Source: Paenibacillus harenae
GTDB taxonomy: Bacteria > Bacillota > Bacilli > Paenibacillales > Paenibacillaceae
Direction of reading: 5' to 3'
Length of the DNA: 64,000 bases
Assembly (NCBI RefSeq): GCF_030812415.1
Contig: NZ_JAUSST010000001.1
Span: forward strand, 682,001-746,000
Below, in pieces: positions 16,284-26,082 of this stretch (within the stretch, counting starts at the first letter, position 1; each line of letters begins with the position of its first letter). A program made the position numbers and the translations under genes. The notes under the pieces are model-generated. The model was given only the letters and a program-made list of their open reading frames with translations, did not search any database and was not told where the DNA came from.

Positions 16284-17522
16284 CTATTTCGCTTTCATGC
16301 CGATCCGTCGGATTTTAGTAACGACATGGACATCGAAGGTGGCATCCGGGTACCGCTTCTCCCATTGTTCCTTCGTCCCGATATGCCTCTTCCAATATCC
16401 CGGTTCTTTTGCCCTGACATATTCTCCGAAGCCGAAAATATCCGATTTCTTCCGCTGCGTTTTTTTGATGATGTCTTCATAAAATTTGACCGATGCTTCA
16501 TTTTGTTTCTTTTCGATCTCTGTCAGAATGTTTGGATTGTCGATGGCAAGACTTTCGCCTCCGATCACTTCCTCCACATTCACCTCCAGCATGACGTCGA
16601 TCGTAAAATGTGGAATGCCTTTATTGATCCGAACCTTGATCTTTGAACTACGATGTGCGACGTTCGTTATTACTGTGCCGGGTGGATTGTCTATAGTGAT
16701 AACCGCGCGATAACCTGCAGGATTAATGCCCCTGAGTCCCAAGTAGCCGGCTATTTCGAGCGGTTTGGTTGCGCCGACCATTTTCTCCCCTTTAAAGTAG
16801 GCTAATCCCTTTATTTCGACGTTATCGCTTTTTTTGAGCTCGATGTACGGAAGGAAGCCCTCTTGCCCCTTCTTGGACATATTGCTCCAGAATATCCCGA
16901 TATAATCCTTAGGGAACTTCCCCATCTTGATCCCTTCATCAAGGGTGGACATGAGATACAGTGTCGGGATTCTTTCTAGTTTCGGCGCGGCTTTCATGAG
17001 ATCTAGGGCATTTCCCTTAGATACCATCAGCCATGCCATTCGGCGAACCTCCGAATTCCGCCGAAAAAAATCGTTTATATTTGCGAGGCCTCGTCTTGCG
17101 ACTTCCTCGGATATAACAATCACGCGCAGATGGCCGAAAAACAGCTTACTCGATATTTGTTGCTGCAAATTCATGAACGCGTCGTCGATGGAGTGACCGA
17201 AAACGTCTACGACCCAGAGCGTTTGACCCGGATTTCCGCTTGCTCCGCCGCTCTCGCCCGGTCCGAGCGGAATTCTCCCCGGCAATGCGATCTGGACGGC
17301 CACATGCACCATATCTTTGACGGGTGCAGGCAGCGAGCCTTCGACATGAGTGACTTCGCTCTCATGCTCTTCCTCGTCTTTGGCCGCCTTATCGATGGAA
17401 ACGCCGAGCACGACGGCTCGCTCATCGATCTCGACGCGGTCCCAACAGCCCGTAAGCAATGATGAAGCCATTAGGAGCATCATAACGGAATATATTATTT
17501 TCAAATAACTACTGGTCGGCAA
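16284..17522 (-). CDS. Ger(x)C-type germinant receptor C subunit, lipoprotein
   Basis: A 412-residue lipoprotein with signal peptide and lipobox LLTGC (Cys26) followed by WDRVEIDERAVVLGVSID, the classic GerC start. Later landmarks are SSKLFFGHLRVIVISEEVAR, RRNSEVRRMAWLMV and the C-terminal KKSDIFGFGEYV. GerC proteins sit on the outer face of the spore inner membrane as part of the receptor complex. The start is a TTG at 17522 that overlaps the B-subunit gene by 14 bases; a second TTG six codons on would also keep the signal peptide. An acidic insert with DEEEHESE near residue 50 is longer than usual. Confidence 0.92.
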   Translation of the reverse strand: MPTSSYLKIIYSVMMLLMASSLLTGCWDRVEIDERAVVLGVSIDKAAKDEEEHESEVTHVEGSLPAPVKDMVHVAVQIALPGRIPLGPGESGGASGNPGQTLWVVDVFGHSIDDAFMNLQQQISSKLFFGHLRVIVISEEVARRGLANINDFFRRNSEVRRMAWLMVSKGNALDLMKAAPKLERIPTLYLMSTLDEGIKMGKFPKDYIGIFWSNMSKKGQEGFLPYIELKKSDNVEIKGLAYFKGEKMVGATKPLEIAGYLGLRGINPAGYRAVITIDNPPGTVITNVAHRSSKIKVRINKGIPHFTIDVMLEVNVEEVIGGESLAIDNPNILTEIEKKQNEASVKFYEDIIKKTQRKKSDIFGFGEYVRAKEPGYWKRHIGTKEQWEKRYPDATFDVHVVTKIRRIGMKAK

Positions 17523-18612
17523 CGGGCTTCCCTCTCTTCTTGCGCATGAGCGAAATCATAATGAGCAAGGCCGGATAACCGATTGTAATACATAGGCCGA
17601 TCTGACCCACCTGTTCGACGATGTCGTACATTTGGACAATGTTCTGCGGCATCATGGCCATCGCGAATACGAAAGGAAGCATAAAGAAGGACAGCATCTT
17701 ATGATCGGCCAGCCTGAATATTTGCCGCGTCGCATAGATCGTCAGATAGTAGCTTGTCAGCAAAGTCGTAAATACGGCCGTAACCCATACGGCCAGAAAC
17801 GCGGCATCAAGCCGTTCTAATACGTTCGCCGGCAACGATGTCGCTTTGGCCAGCTCGAGCGTCGGCCACAGCAGATTTTTGATCTCCTCCGCTCCGAATA
17901 CGGCGACGGCTGCCGCAACGATAACGACGTACAGCCCGCCGCCGATTGTCATTCCCCAAAATCCGGCTTTAATCGACTTGCGGGGTGCGATCATTGAAGG
18001 AATAACCATCGTCATAATAAAATTGCCTTGGAATAAAGCGGCGATCGTCAGCACTCCCCTTATTACGCCATGCGAATGTTGCATCCAGATCGGCTGAAGA
18101 TTGATCGCTTCCGCGTTTTTCAAAGAAAGCGCAACGATCAGCAATCCCGGTACGAGCAGTAGGGGGAAATAAAAATAATGCATATAAGCGAACGTCGTAA
18201 TCGCATTCCTTGTCGCAATCGCCGCAAGCAGCAGCATGACGATGACCGTCACTTCGACCGGCGTCGATTTAAGAACCGAGGTTACGACCACTTCACCGAA
18301 TTCACGCGCCGCGAGCGACGTCAATACGGCGAAAAAACCGATGATCAACAAACTCCCTATCCATGATGGCCAGCGGCCGATCAGATCCTCGCTGTATTCG
18401 ATGATCGACTTCCGGGGAAAGCGGATACCCAGCCATATAATGATCGATAGCCCGATCGAACCGACAAGCAAGCCGATCAGCGTAACCAAGGGCGCCGCGG
18501 AACCGCCTGCGCGGACGGCAAATAAGGGCAGCGGCAGCACGCCAACCCCAATGATCGTACTGCCCATTATCGCACCTGCCTGCATCGCTGTTATTTGGCG
18601 GGACTGATCCAT
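17509..18612 (-). CDS. GerB-type germinant receptor B subunit (spore germination permease)
   Basis: A 367-residue integral membrane protein of the GerAB/ArcD/ProY amino-acid-permease-like family with about ten TM helices. It begins MDQSRQITAMQAGAIM, and GVGVLPLPLFAVRAGG near residue 25 is the typical first helix break. I choose ATG 18612, seven bases after GGAGAG, rather than the in-frame ATG at 18633, which would overlap the A gene. The B subunit is thought to hold the germinant-binding pocket. Middle gene of operon 1. Confidence 0.92.
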   Translation of the reverse strand: MDQSRQITAMQAGAIMGSTIIGVGVLPLPLFAVRAGGSAAPLVTLIGLLVGSIGLSIIIWLGIRFPRKSIIEYSEDLIGRWPSWIGSLLIIGFFAVLTSLAAREFGEVVVTSVLKSTPVEVTVIVMLLLAAIATRNAITTFAYMHYFYFPLLLVPGLLIVALSLKNAEAINLQPIWMQHSHGVIRGVLTIAALFQGNFIMTMVIPSMIAPRKSIKAGFWGMTIGGGLYVVIVAAAVAVFGAEEIKNLLWPTLELAKATSLPANVLERLDAAFLAVWVTAVFTTLLTSYYLTIYATRQIFRLADHKMLSFFMLPFVFAMAMMPQNIVQMYDIVEQVGQIGLCITIGYPALLIMISLMRKKRGKPVADQ

Positions 18613-18616
18613 GCTC

Positions 18617-20254
18617 TCACTCTCCATTGTCATCGTTTTTTAACGGCTTTAGCAGTTCCGGCTCTCGCCCGGAAGGCGAGGGCTGCGGCTGCTGTTCGTC
18701 GAATCTAGTCCTGTCGGTCGTCTGCAGGAAATGCGGCCGCTTCTTTAACCACGGCAACGGCCCTCTGATGATTAGATCCTTCATCCCTTCGAAGTTGCCT
18801 GGAACAAGCGGACTTAAGTAAGGCACGCCGAACGATCTCAGCGACAAGAGATGATTGGCAATCAGAATCAACCCGATCATGATCCCATACAATCCGAATA
18901 ATCCGGCCATTATGATCAACGGAAATCGGAGCAGCCTCAAAGCAAGCGCCGCATTGTACGCCGGCGTGGCGAAGGAACCGATTGTCGTTAACGCGATGGT
19001 GACTACCGTAATCGGACTGGCAAACCCGGCCGCGACGGCCGCTTGTCCAATCACGAGTACGCCTACGATGGAGAGCGCCCCGCCGACCTGCTGCGGCAGC
19101 CTGATCGTCGCTTCGCGCAATACTTCCATCGAGGTCTCGATAATGAGCACTTCGATTATCGCCGGATACGGCACGCCGGCACGCCCTCCCGCTACCGCAA
19201 CCGCGAACTCCGTCGGAATAAGCTCCGGGTTGAAGGAAATAATCGCTACGTACAAGGAAGGGAATATGAGCGAAAACATAAGCGCGACGAGCCTTGCCAA
19301 TCGAATGGCGCTCATTAGCAAATACCGTTCCGTGTAGTCCTCGACCGTCTGGTAGAACTGGTTGAACACCGTCGGCACGACGAGCGCGAGCGGCGATCCG
19401 TCAACGAGAATGGCAACCCTGCCTTCCAGCAGATTGGCGACGATTTTATCCGGCCGCTCCGTATATTGAACTTGGGGAAACGGCGAGAAATGATTGTCTT
19501 CGATGAATTGCTCCAAATAGCCCGAATCCAAAATACCGTCGATATGAATCTTCGATAGCCGGCTATTCACATCCTTGACAAGTGCGGGATTCGTGATCCC
19601 GTCCATGTAGCAAATGGCCACCTTGGATTTGGTCCTTTGCCCGATCTCCATAGCATCAATGCGCAAATCCGCCGATGGCAGCCTATAACGGATGAGCGAT
19701 ATATTCGTACCGAGCAGCTCGACGAAGCCTTCGCGCGGCCCCCGAATGACTTGCTCGGTCGCAGGCTGATCGATGCTCCGGGATTCAATCGTACGGGTAC
19801 CGATGACGAAGGCCTCGTCGATGCCTTCCACCGCGACGACCGTGCCTCCGCGCATGATCCCGTCCACAAGGAGGGCCGCATTGCTCTCCAGCTTCGTCTC
19901 GCTTTGGTAAAGGGTGTCATTAAGAAGAATGTCCTTCAGTTGATGCTTCTCGATCGTTTTTTTCGATAGATGGTCGGGCTTATACATGAGCGCCTTCAAG
20001 ATGTCCACATTAATATTGGTATGGTTGACCAGATTCGTATAATAAAACAGAACCGCCTCGTACTCTCCGAATACGCGGAACCGCCTTGTCGTCAGATCGG
20101 TGTTCGAGCCGATCAGCTTCATGATGAAGGCGATCGTATCTTCAATGCTCTCGTTTATTCGGTCATCCTTATGGCTCGCAAGGAACTCGCTAGGGGGCGC
20201 ATCCGTCGACTTATATTGATGTTTCTTTGTATTCGTTCCGTGAAAAATAGGCAA
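18617..20254 (-). CDS. GerA-type germinant receptor A subunit
   Basis: A 545-residue GerA family protein. The N-terminal soluble half (1 to about 290) includes RGPREGFVELLGTNISLIRYR and TKSKVAICYMDGI, the N-terminal-domain signatures. The rest has five or six TM helices with GRVAILVDGSPLALVVPTVF and GSFATPAYNAALALRLLRFP. It ends in a Pro-rich cytoplasmic tail (EQQPQPSPSGREPE). The start is TTG at 20254 with AGGAG about 10 bases upstream. First gene of an A-B-C-D operon. I did not find a convincing SigG promoter by eye in 20255-20377. Confidence 0.92.
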   Translation of the reverse strand: MPIFHGTNTKKHQYKSTDAPPSEFLASHKDDRINESIEDTIAFIMKLIGSNTDLTTRRFRVFGEYEAVLFYYTNLVNHTNINVDILKALMYKPDHLSKKTIEKHQLKDILLNDTLYQSETKLESNAALLVDGIMRGGTVVAVEGIDEAFVIGTRTIESRSIDQPATEQVIRGPREGFVELLGTNISLIRYRLPSADLRIDAMEIGQRTKSKVAICYMDGITNPALVKDVNSRLSKIHIDGILDSGYLEQFIEDNHFSPFPQVQYTERPDKIVANLLEGRVAILVDGSPLALVVPTVFNQFYQTVEDYTERYLLMSAIRLARLVALMFSLIFPSLYVAIISFNPELIPTEFAVAVAGGRAGVPYPAIIEVLIIETSMEVLREATIRLPQQVGGALSIVGVLVIGQAAVAAGFASPITVVTIALTTIGSFATPAYNAALALRLLRFPLIIMAGLFGLYGIMIGLILIANHLLSLRSFGVPYLSPLVPGNFEGMKDLIIRGPLPWLKKRPHFLQTTDRTRFDEQQPQPSPSGREPELLKPLKNDDNGE

Positions 20255-20377
20255 GTGCGCTCATCTCCTGACCCGCTTGGCCAATAATGAAGTTCGGGCA
20301 TATTTAGTAGCATTTACGCGCACAAGCAAAATTATCCACAGCTCTGAATGGCGGCGTTTACGGACGGCACGAAACTC

Positions 20378-20419
20378 AAAAAAAAGCCGCCTGCGGGATC
20401 GTTCCACGCAGACGGCTTT
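20378..20419 (-). terminator. Terminator of the fuc operon
   Basis: AAAGCCGCCTGCG (20383-20395) pairs with CGCAGACGGCTTT (20407-20419) with one mismatch, and the minus-strand transcript continues into a run of eight Us (20378-20385). It lies 12 bases after the fucU stop. Confidence 0.9.
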
Positions 20420-20430
20420 CATCAATAATC

Positions 20431-20874
20431 TCATTTAGAATCGGCGCCGGCTATGACGCCTTTCTTCAAAATCAGGTTCGCATACAATGCGTTCTCGCCC
20501 GTCGCGATGATCGCATACGCTTTCTTCGCGCGTTCGTAGAATTCGAATCGCTCCACTTCCTCAAGCGGCGCGTCCAGCCCGGTTCTCTTCGCGATAATCG
20601 ATCGATACTGTTCCCATATCGGCGTTTCGGCCGTGTCGCCGGGAACGACTTGCATCAGAGCTGCCGGCTTCTGAACGTATTGATCCAGCGGGAACAGTCT
20701 AAGAATGGCATCCAGCAGCTCGGGTACGTTATGCCCATCGGCGCGTATGAGCCGCCGGGCATGGCTTGCCGCGGGAAAATTGCCGTCCGCAAGCACGATC
20801 TCGTCGCTATGCCCCATCTCCATAAGCACCTTAAGCAGTTCAGGCGATATTTTACTAGAAATACCGATCAGCAT
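20431..20874 (-). CDS. fucU: L-fucose mutarotase (FucU/RbsD family)
   Basis: A 147-residue protein of the RbsD/FucU family, which interconverts sugar anomers so the isomerase can use them. Signatures are ISPELLKVLMEMGHSDEIVLADGNFPA at the N-terminus (catalytic His22 in MGHSDE) and YERAKKAYAIIATGENALYAN at the C-terminus. The length matches E. coli FucU. GAGGAG precedes the ATG. It is the last gene of the fucose operon, 15 bases after the kinase gene. Confidence 0.92.
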   Translation of the reverse strand: MLIGISSKISPELLKVLMEMGHSDEIVLADGNFPAASHARRLIRADGHNVPELLDAILRLFPLDQYVQKPAALMQVVPGDTAETPIWEQYRSIIAKRTGLDAPLEEVERFEFYERAKKAYAIIATGENALYANLILKKGVIAGADSK

Positions 20875-20889
20875 GTGCAGACTCCTCTC

Positions 20890-22398
20890 TTATAGGTGAA
20901 ACTGATTGAACCGTTCATAGGCCGTCTCCATGCGGGCGATCTCGTCCGGCTCGCCCGCAGGCAGATACACTCCTCCCGGAAACGAGGAGGCAACCAAAGC
21001 GCGCGCGTCCTTCAAGTCGGCGCAACGGCCGAGAGACACAAGCTGCAGGAGCATATTGCCGATTGCGCTCGCTTCTACCGGACCTGTCCATACCGGCCTG
21101 CCGATTGCATCTGCCGTGAATTGACAGAGCAGCTCGTTCTGAATGCCCCCGCCAACCATATGCAGCCCGCTGAACGAATGGCCGACTAAAGACTCCATTT
21201 GTCCCAGCACTTGCCGATAGCGAAGCGATAGACTTTCGATTACGCAGCGAATGATCTGGCCCTCCGTTCGAGGAACGGGCTGACCGGTCTTGCTGCAATA
21301 GTCTTGAATTCTTGTTATCATGCCGCCAGGCGCATAGAACAAGCGGTCGTCTGGCTGTATAAGGCTGCGGAAGGGCAGCTCCTGCCTTGCCAACTTTACA
21401 AGCTCGGCAAAGCCAAGATTCGAGCCTTGCTCCTCCCATTCGCGCTTGCATTCTTGCACAATCCATAGACCCATAATATTTTTGATGAGTTGATACGTAT
21501 CGCAAGCTCCGCCTTCATTGGAGAAGTCCAGTGCCATCGCCTCCGGCGTAACGATCGGATCGTGAAGCTCGCTGCCGAGCAGCGACCATGTGCCGGACAC
21601 GATATAGGCGAACGGTTCATCTCCTATTGCCGGAATGGCGGCAACCGCGGATTCCGTGTCATGCGTTCCGACTGCGACAGCCTCGATAGCCGGCACATCA
21701 AGCTCGGTGCATACAGCTGCAGTTAGCGGCGCAATACGCGTACCAGGCTTAATCGGATCCAGGAACAGCTTGCTCGGAATACCAAGCCGTTCCATTAGTT
21801 CAACGTTCCAGGCTTGCGTGATCGGCGATAGCAGCTGGGTGGTCGTCGCCATCGTGAACTCGCATACCTTCGCACCCGTCAGGAAATAAGTCAACAAATC
21901 CGGCGTAAGCAGCAGCGTCTGCGCCGCTTCAAGCTTCGGCGATCCCGACTTCTTCATCGCGTAGAGCTGATTAATCGTATTGAACGGCATAAACTGCAGT
22001 CCGCCCTGCTCATAAAGACTTTCTTTGCCGATTGCCGCCGCAAGCTCCTCTATAACGCCTTCAGTCTGCGGATCGCGGTAATGATACGGATTACCCAGCA
22101 GCTCCCCGTTCGAGTCCAACAAACCGAAGTCGACGCCCCAAGTGTCGATGCCGAACGTCTGCGGTTCATAACCTTCCTGGAATGCCCGGCGTATGGCAAT
22201 CTTCAGCTCTTGCAGCAGTCGCAATATATCCCAGTGCAGATGGCTGCCGACCGCGATCGCATCATTCGGAAACCGATGAATTTCGGTAACTTTAAGCTTT
22301 GGCAGCTCATCTCCGTTACCGCTGACGAGCTCGCCGATTAACGCTCTGCCGCTGCTCGCGCCAAGGTCGAATGCGAGTACGGATGCCAGCTTATTCAT
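20890..22398 (-). CDS. FGGY carbohydrate kinase, RhaB-like, acting as L-fuculokinase by context
   Basis: A 502-residue FGGY kinase with the phosphate-1 loop AFDLGASSGRALIG near residue 10, TWGVDFGLLD near 90 (substrate-binding Asp in WGVD), a GTHDTESAVAAIP segment near 240 and HMVGGGIQNELLCQFTADA near 410. These details place it with rhamnulokinases rather than with E. coli FucK. Because it sits between fucose isomerase, fuculose-phosphate aldolase and fucose mutarotase genes, L-fuculose is the likely substrate, as for RhaB-like fuculokinases of other bacteria. GGGAGG lies 8 bases before the ATG. Confidence 0.85.
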   Translation of the reverse strand: MNKLASVLAFDLGASSGRALIGELVSGNGDELPKLKVTEIHRFPNDAIAVGSHLHWDILRLLQELKIAIRRAFQEGYEPQTFGIDTWGVDFGLLDSNGELLGNPYHYRDPQTEGVIEELAAAIGKESLYEQGGLQFMPFNTINQLYAMKKSGSPKLEAAQTLLLTPDLLTYFLTGAKVCEFTMATTTQLLSPITQAWNVELMERLGIPSKLFLDPIKPGTRIAPLTAAVCTELDVPAIEAVAVGTHDTESAVAAIPAIGDEPFAYIVSGTWSLLGSELHDPIVTPEAMALDFSNEGGACDTYQLIKNIMGLWIVQECKREWEEQGSNLGFAELVKLARQELPFRSLIQPDDRLFYAPGGMITRIQDYCSKTGQPVPRTEGQIIRCVIESLSLRYRQVLGQMESLVGHSFSGLHMVGGGIQNELLCQFTADAIGRPVWTGPVEASAIGNMLLQLVSLGRCADLKDARALVASSFPGGVYLPAGEPDEIARMETAYERFNQFHL

Positions 22399-22417
22399 CC
22401 TTTCGACCTCCCGACCG

Positions 22418-23077
22418 TCATTTCATCTTTTGAAGCAATTGGATGCGGTACGCTTCGCTCTCCAGCGAAGCGATCTCTTCGAATTCTTCCTTCGTCAGCG
22501 CCTTTGGTTCGCGGATCGCCTTGGCGATCAAATAAATCTTTGCGCTTTCCTCTACGACCTCCGTCCGATAATAAGCCTCGCGCAGATTGCGGCCGGACGT
22601 CACGAGACCATGATTGCCAAGCAATACCGAGCTTGCCTGACCGGCCACTTCCACGTAGGCGTCTGCCAGCTTGTCGGTCGTCGGCAGCACATAAGGGACA
22701 TACAAGGTTTTGCCGACTAACGCCGCTTGGTCCGGGAACATAATCGGCAGCTCCCGCTCGACGAGCGTGAAAGCGATGCAATAGGGCGGATGCGTATGCA
22801 CGATCGCGCCGATGTTCGGATTCACCCGATACGCGTACAGATGCATAAGGACTTCGGATGACGGACGCAAGCCGATGTCCGTTATTTCGCCAGATTCGAT
22901 ATCGACCTCAACCCATTGCTCCGGCTCGACCTCGTCGAGCGCGAAGCCGCTTGGGGACAAATACATTTTACCTTCATGCCTTGCGCTGATATTGCCTCCC
23001 GGTCCGACAACGAGCTTATTCGTAACCGTCTTGCGCGCATACTTGCATAATTCCTCGCGAATGGCCGTGCTGCTCAA
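22418..23077 (-). CDS. fucA: Class II aldolase, L-fuculose-1-phosphate aldolase
   Basis: A 219-residue class II aldolase that splits L-fuculose 1-phosphate to dihydroxyacetone phosphate and L-lactaldehyde. The zinc site is visible: Glu75 (RPSSEV), His94 and His96 (IVHTHPPYC) and His156 (LGNHGLVTSG). GPGGNISAR binds phosphate. I choose a TTG start at 23077 (MSSTAIREEL), six bases after GGAGGG; an ATG six codons earlier would place the ribosome binding site inside the gene. Rhamnulose-1-phosphate aldolase is the alternative, but fucI next door favours fucose. Confidence 0.88.
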   Translation of the reverse strand: MSSTAIREELCKYARKTVTNKLVVGPGGNISARHEGKMYLSPSGFALDEVEPEQWVEVDIESGEITDIGLRPSSEVLMHLYAYRVNPNIGAIVHTHPPYCIAFTLVERELPIMFPDQAALVGKTLYVPYVLPTTDKLADAYVEVAGQASSVLLGNHGLVTSGRNLREAYYRTEVVEESAKIYLIAKAIREPKALTKEEFEEIASLESEAYRIQLLQKMK

Positions 23078-23108
23078 GTGATTCCCTCCGTTCATACATC
23101 GTTAAGTT

Positions 23109-24899
23109 TTATTTATAAAGCGGTCCGAAGTTGTGGCAAGCGCGATAATCGGCGCCCTCCGGATCGGCCGTGCCGAACAGACCCCAGGCACGCGGACGGA
23201 ATTGACGATCCTCCGGAACATTGTGCATATTGACCGGGATACGCAGCATCGACGCCAGCGTAATCAGGTCTCCCCCGATATGGCCGTAGCTGATCGAGCC
23301 GTGGTTGGCGCCCCAATTGTTCATAACCTCGTAGACCGACTTGAATGCGCCTTCGCCCGTCACGATAGGCGCGAACCACGTCGTCGGCCAAGTCGAATCC
23401 GTACGTTTATCCAGCGTATCGTGGACCTGATCCGGCAGTTCAACCGAATAGCCTTCGGCGATTTGAAGCACCGGCCCGATTCCTTTCACGAGGTTGATGC
23501 GCGACATCGTCATCGGCATGCCGCCTTTTGTCAGGAAGTCGGAAGAATAGCCGCCGCCGCGGAAATATTCGACCGAAGCAGGGCGCCATGAAGTCGCATC
23601 CAGACAACGATGCGCTTCCTCGTCGCTAATCTCCCAGAACGGTTTAAGCGCCGGTTTCCCGTCCTTCGTCTGCTGGCCCGTTCCGTCAAGCGCCGCAGGT
23701 CCGGAGTTGATCAGATGAAGCAGCCCGCCTGCGGCTTCTCCGGTCAGCTTGTGGCCCGTTACGCGCTCGACCGACTCGGGACTCCAGTATGTGCGAACGT
23801 CCGCGAAGATCTGAGCCGTATTCGTGAGCAAGTAGCCGAACAGCATGACAACCCCGTTCAGGCTGTCGTTCTCCGTCGCCACGATGTAAGGAGCACGAAT
23901 GCCGTTCCAGTCGAACGACGAGTTCAGCATAGCCTCCATGAAATCGCCGTTTGGAAAATGGTCCGTCCATTGCCGCTGCCCTTGGAAGCCGGAGACGATC
24001 GCGTTATGGCCCATCGCCTCTTCGCCGAAGCCGAGCTCTGCCAGACGCGGATTGCCGACCATGAGATCACGCGCGATTTGCGTCATTTTCACGACCGTTT
24101 CCCAGTCTCTATCTTTGCGCTCGCGGGAGGTCTGCAAGCGGTCCGGATTGTTGTCCGGTCCTTCGATGCAATTTTCCTTCACCCACGTAAGCGCTTTCTC
24201 GAATTCCGCGCCATCGTAAATATTTTCTTCCATACGTCTTACGAACTCGCTCATGTCGATGTATTCCGTGCGCATGCCGAGATATTCCTGGAAGAAAGCG
24301 TCATTCACGATCGAGCCCGCGATACCCATCGATACCGAGCCCATCGACAAATAGGATTTGCCGCGCATGTAAGCAACGACGAGACCCGCTCTAGCGAAAC
24401 CGATCAGCTTATCCTTCACGTCGTAAGGAATCGACGTATCGCCCGCGTCCTGCACATGCTCGCCGTAGATGCCGAACGCCGGGAGACCTTTTTGCGCATA
24501 ACCGGATAATACGGCGGCCAAGTAAACAGCGCCCGGACGCTCCGTTCCGTTGAAGCCCCATACCGCCTTCGGTATGGACGGATCCATATCCATCGTTTCC
24601 GTTCCGTAGCACCAGCAAGGCGTTACGGTTATCGATACCCCAACTCCCGCTTTGGCGAATTTATCCGCGCAAGCAGCCGCCTCGGCGACTCCGCCGATGC
24701 ACGTATCCGCTATGACGCACTCCACCGGCTCGCCGTTCGGATAACGCAGATTAGCCGACAGAAGCTCGGCCGTCGCGATCGCCATGTTCATCGTCTGCTG
24801 CTCCAGCGACTCCCTTACCCCTTTGCGTCTGCCGTCAATCGTCGGGCGAATGCCAATCTTCGGAAAACCGCTCTGAAACCGATTATTTGCTTCCGTCAT
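23109..24899 (-). CDS. fucI: L-fucose isomerase
   Basis: A 596-residue enzyme converting L-fucose to L-fuculose in the cytoplasm. It begins MTEANNRF and contains [37 protein letters not shown] and [14 protein letters not shown], all strongly conserved in FucI. The metal-ligand region [16 protein letters not shown] and a C-terminal [18 protein letters not shown] are present. The start at ATG 24899 has GGAGG nine bases upstream; a frame open 25 codons further upstream would run into the promoter and is rejected. First gene of the fuc operon. Confidence 0.95.
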   Translation of the reverse strand: MTEANNRFQSGFPKIGIRPTIDGRRKGVRESLEQQTMNMAIATAELLSANLRYPNGEPVECVIADTCIGGVAEAAACADKFAKAGVGVSITVTPCWCYGTETMDMDPSIPKAVWGFNGTERPGAVYLAAVLSGYAQKGLPAFGIYGEHVQDAGDTSIPYDVKDKLIGFARAGLVVAYMRGKSYLSMGSVSMGIAGSIVNDAFFQEYLGMRTEYIDMSEFVRRMEENIYDGAEFEKALTWVKENCIEGPDNNPDRLQTSRERKDRDWETVVKMTQIARDLMVGNPRLAELGFGEEAMGHNAIVSGFQGQRQWTDHFPNGDFMEAMLNSSFDWNGIRAPYIVATENDSLNGVVMLFGYLLTNTAQIFADVRTYWSPESVERVTGHKLTGEAAGGLLHLINSGPAALDGTGQQTKDGKPALKPFWEISDEEAHRCLDATSWRPASVEYFRGGGYSSDFLTKGGMPMTMSRINLVKGIGPVLQIAEGYSVELPDQVHDTLDKRTDSTWPTTWFAPIVTGEGAFKSVYEVMNNWGANHGSISYGHIGGDLITLASMLRIPVNMHNVPEDRQFRPRAWGLFGTADPEGADYRACHNFGPLYK

Positions 24900-24930
24900 G
24901 TTAGAACTACCTCCATATGATCGTAATAAT

Positions 24931-24974
24931 GTTACCGATAACCTTAAAATAACAAGCAAAGCGGTTGCTGTCAA
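24931..24974 (-). promoter_or_regulatory. fuc operon promoter with LacI-type operator
   Basis: On the minus strand a consensus TTGACA (24969-24974) is followed after exactly 17 bases by TATTTT (24946-24951). Just downstream of the -10 box lies GTTACCGATAAC (24931-24942), with inverted GTTA/TAAC arms. This is where a LacI-family repressor would block initiation, and such a gene is divergent from the operon. Confidence 0.7.
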
Positions 24975-25028
24975 CGACTAGTTTTCGTTATGATGGATAT
25001 AGAGAATAATCAAAGAGTATGCGTACGC

Positions 25029-25036
25029 TAACGTTA
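25029..25036 (+). promoter_or_regulatory. Possible second operator before the LacI gene
   Basis: TAACGTTA is a perfect 8-base palindrome with a central CG pair, typical of LacI-family operators. It lies 13 bases before the LacI-family start codon and shares the TAAC/GTTA half sites with the operator at 24931-24942, suggesting autoregulation. Confidence 0.4.
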
Positions 25037-25049
25037 AGGGGTTAATGGA

Positions 25050-26069
25050 ATGGTTACGATATATGATATAGCGGCCAAAGCGAATGTATCCGCAATGACC
25101 GTATCCAGAGTTATCAATAACACGGGGAAAATAAGCGAGAAGACGCGAGTAAAGGTGAAACGCGTCATGGAGGAAATGAACTATGTGCCGAACCAGACGG
25201 CACGCAGCCTCGTGCTTCAACAGACCAAATTGCTATTCTTGCTCATCACGGACATTATGAATCCGTTCTATACGACGCTATCGCGCGGTGCCGAGGATGC
25301 AGCCAAGAAGAACGGCTACCGGCTTCTGTTCGGCAACAGCGACGAGAGCATCGAGAAGGAAGCGGACTATATTACGACGATTTTGACCGCCCGCGTAGAC
25401 GGCGTTCTCGTCGCCCCCGCCGGGGATCCGTCGCTGCCGCATCTCGAGACGCTGCGCAAGCACAACGTTCCATTCGTGCTGCTCGACCGCGAAGTGCCCG
25501 GCATCGAATGCGACATCGTGCTTGGCGACAGCAAGGAAGGCGCAAGGCAGCTCGTCTCGCATCTTGTCGCCGCCGGCCACCGCCATATCGCGATGGTGAA
25601 CGGTTCTCCCTCCGTATCCAGCGCAAGGCTGAGGCTGCAAGGCTACCAGGAGGGTCTTAAGCTTAGCGATCTTCATTATAGCGCGGACTATCTGTTCGAA
25701 ACGAGCTTCGGCCCCGTAAACGACCTGACCGACATGGAGCAATGGTTCCTGCAGTTGAATCCGAGACCGACCGCCATCGTTGCGGGCAACAACGTTCTCG
25801 CCGTCGAGACGCTTAGAATGCTGCGCGGACGCGGCATTCGCGTTCCCGACGATCTATCGCTCGTATGCTTCGACGATCTCGGTCCGTATTCCGAAGCGGA
25901 GCCGTTCCTGACCGTCGCCGCCCAGCAAGCGTATCAGTTCGGCTACATGGGCATGCAGATGCTCGTTGAACGCATCCAAGAGAAGGAAGCCGCGAGGTTG
26001 CCATGGAAAAAAATCGTTCTCCCTGCGGAACTCATCATCCGGCGGTCCGTACAGCAGTTGAACGAATAA
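25050..26069 (+). CDS. LacI family transcriptional regulator of the fuc operon
   Basis: A 339-residue repressor. Residues 1-50 carry the LacI helix-turn-helix and hinge (TIYDIAAKANVSAMTVSRVI, then NYVPNQTARSLV). The rest is a type I binding fold with LLITDIMNPFYTTLSRGAED, RVDGVLVAPAG and SLVCFDDLGPYSEAEPFLT. AAGGGG precedes the ATG. It is divergent from fucI, so it should sense a fucose-pathway sugar and bind the operators in between. Its stop is 13 bases from the convergent gerB-like gene, with no obvious terminator. Confidence 0.92.
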   Translation: MVTIYDIAAKANVSAMTVSRVINNTGKISEKTRVKVKRVMEEMNYVPNQTARSLVLQQTKLLFLLITDIMNPFYTTLSRGAEDAAKKNGYRLLFGNSDESIEKEADYITTILTARVDGVLVAPAGDPSLPHLETLRKHNVPFVLLDREVPGIECDIVLGDSKEGARQLVSHLVAAGHRHIAMVNGSPSVSSARLRLQGYQEGLKLSDLHYSADYLFETSFGPVNDLTDMEQWFLQLNPRPTAIVAGNNVLAVETLRMLRGRGIRVPDDLSLVCFDDLGPYSEAEPFLTVAAQQAYQFGYMGMQMLVERIQEKEAARLPWKKIVLPAELIIRRSVQQLNE

Positions 26070-26082
26070 GGGTCACCTTTTT

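Noticed and set aside
23110..24974. Longer fucI start 25 codons upstream of 24899
   Set aside because: The extra codons run into the -10/-35 boxes and operator, and the ribosome binding site lies just before 24899.
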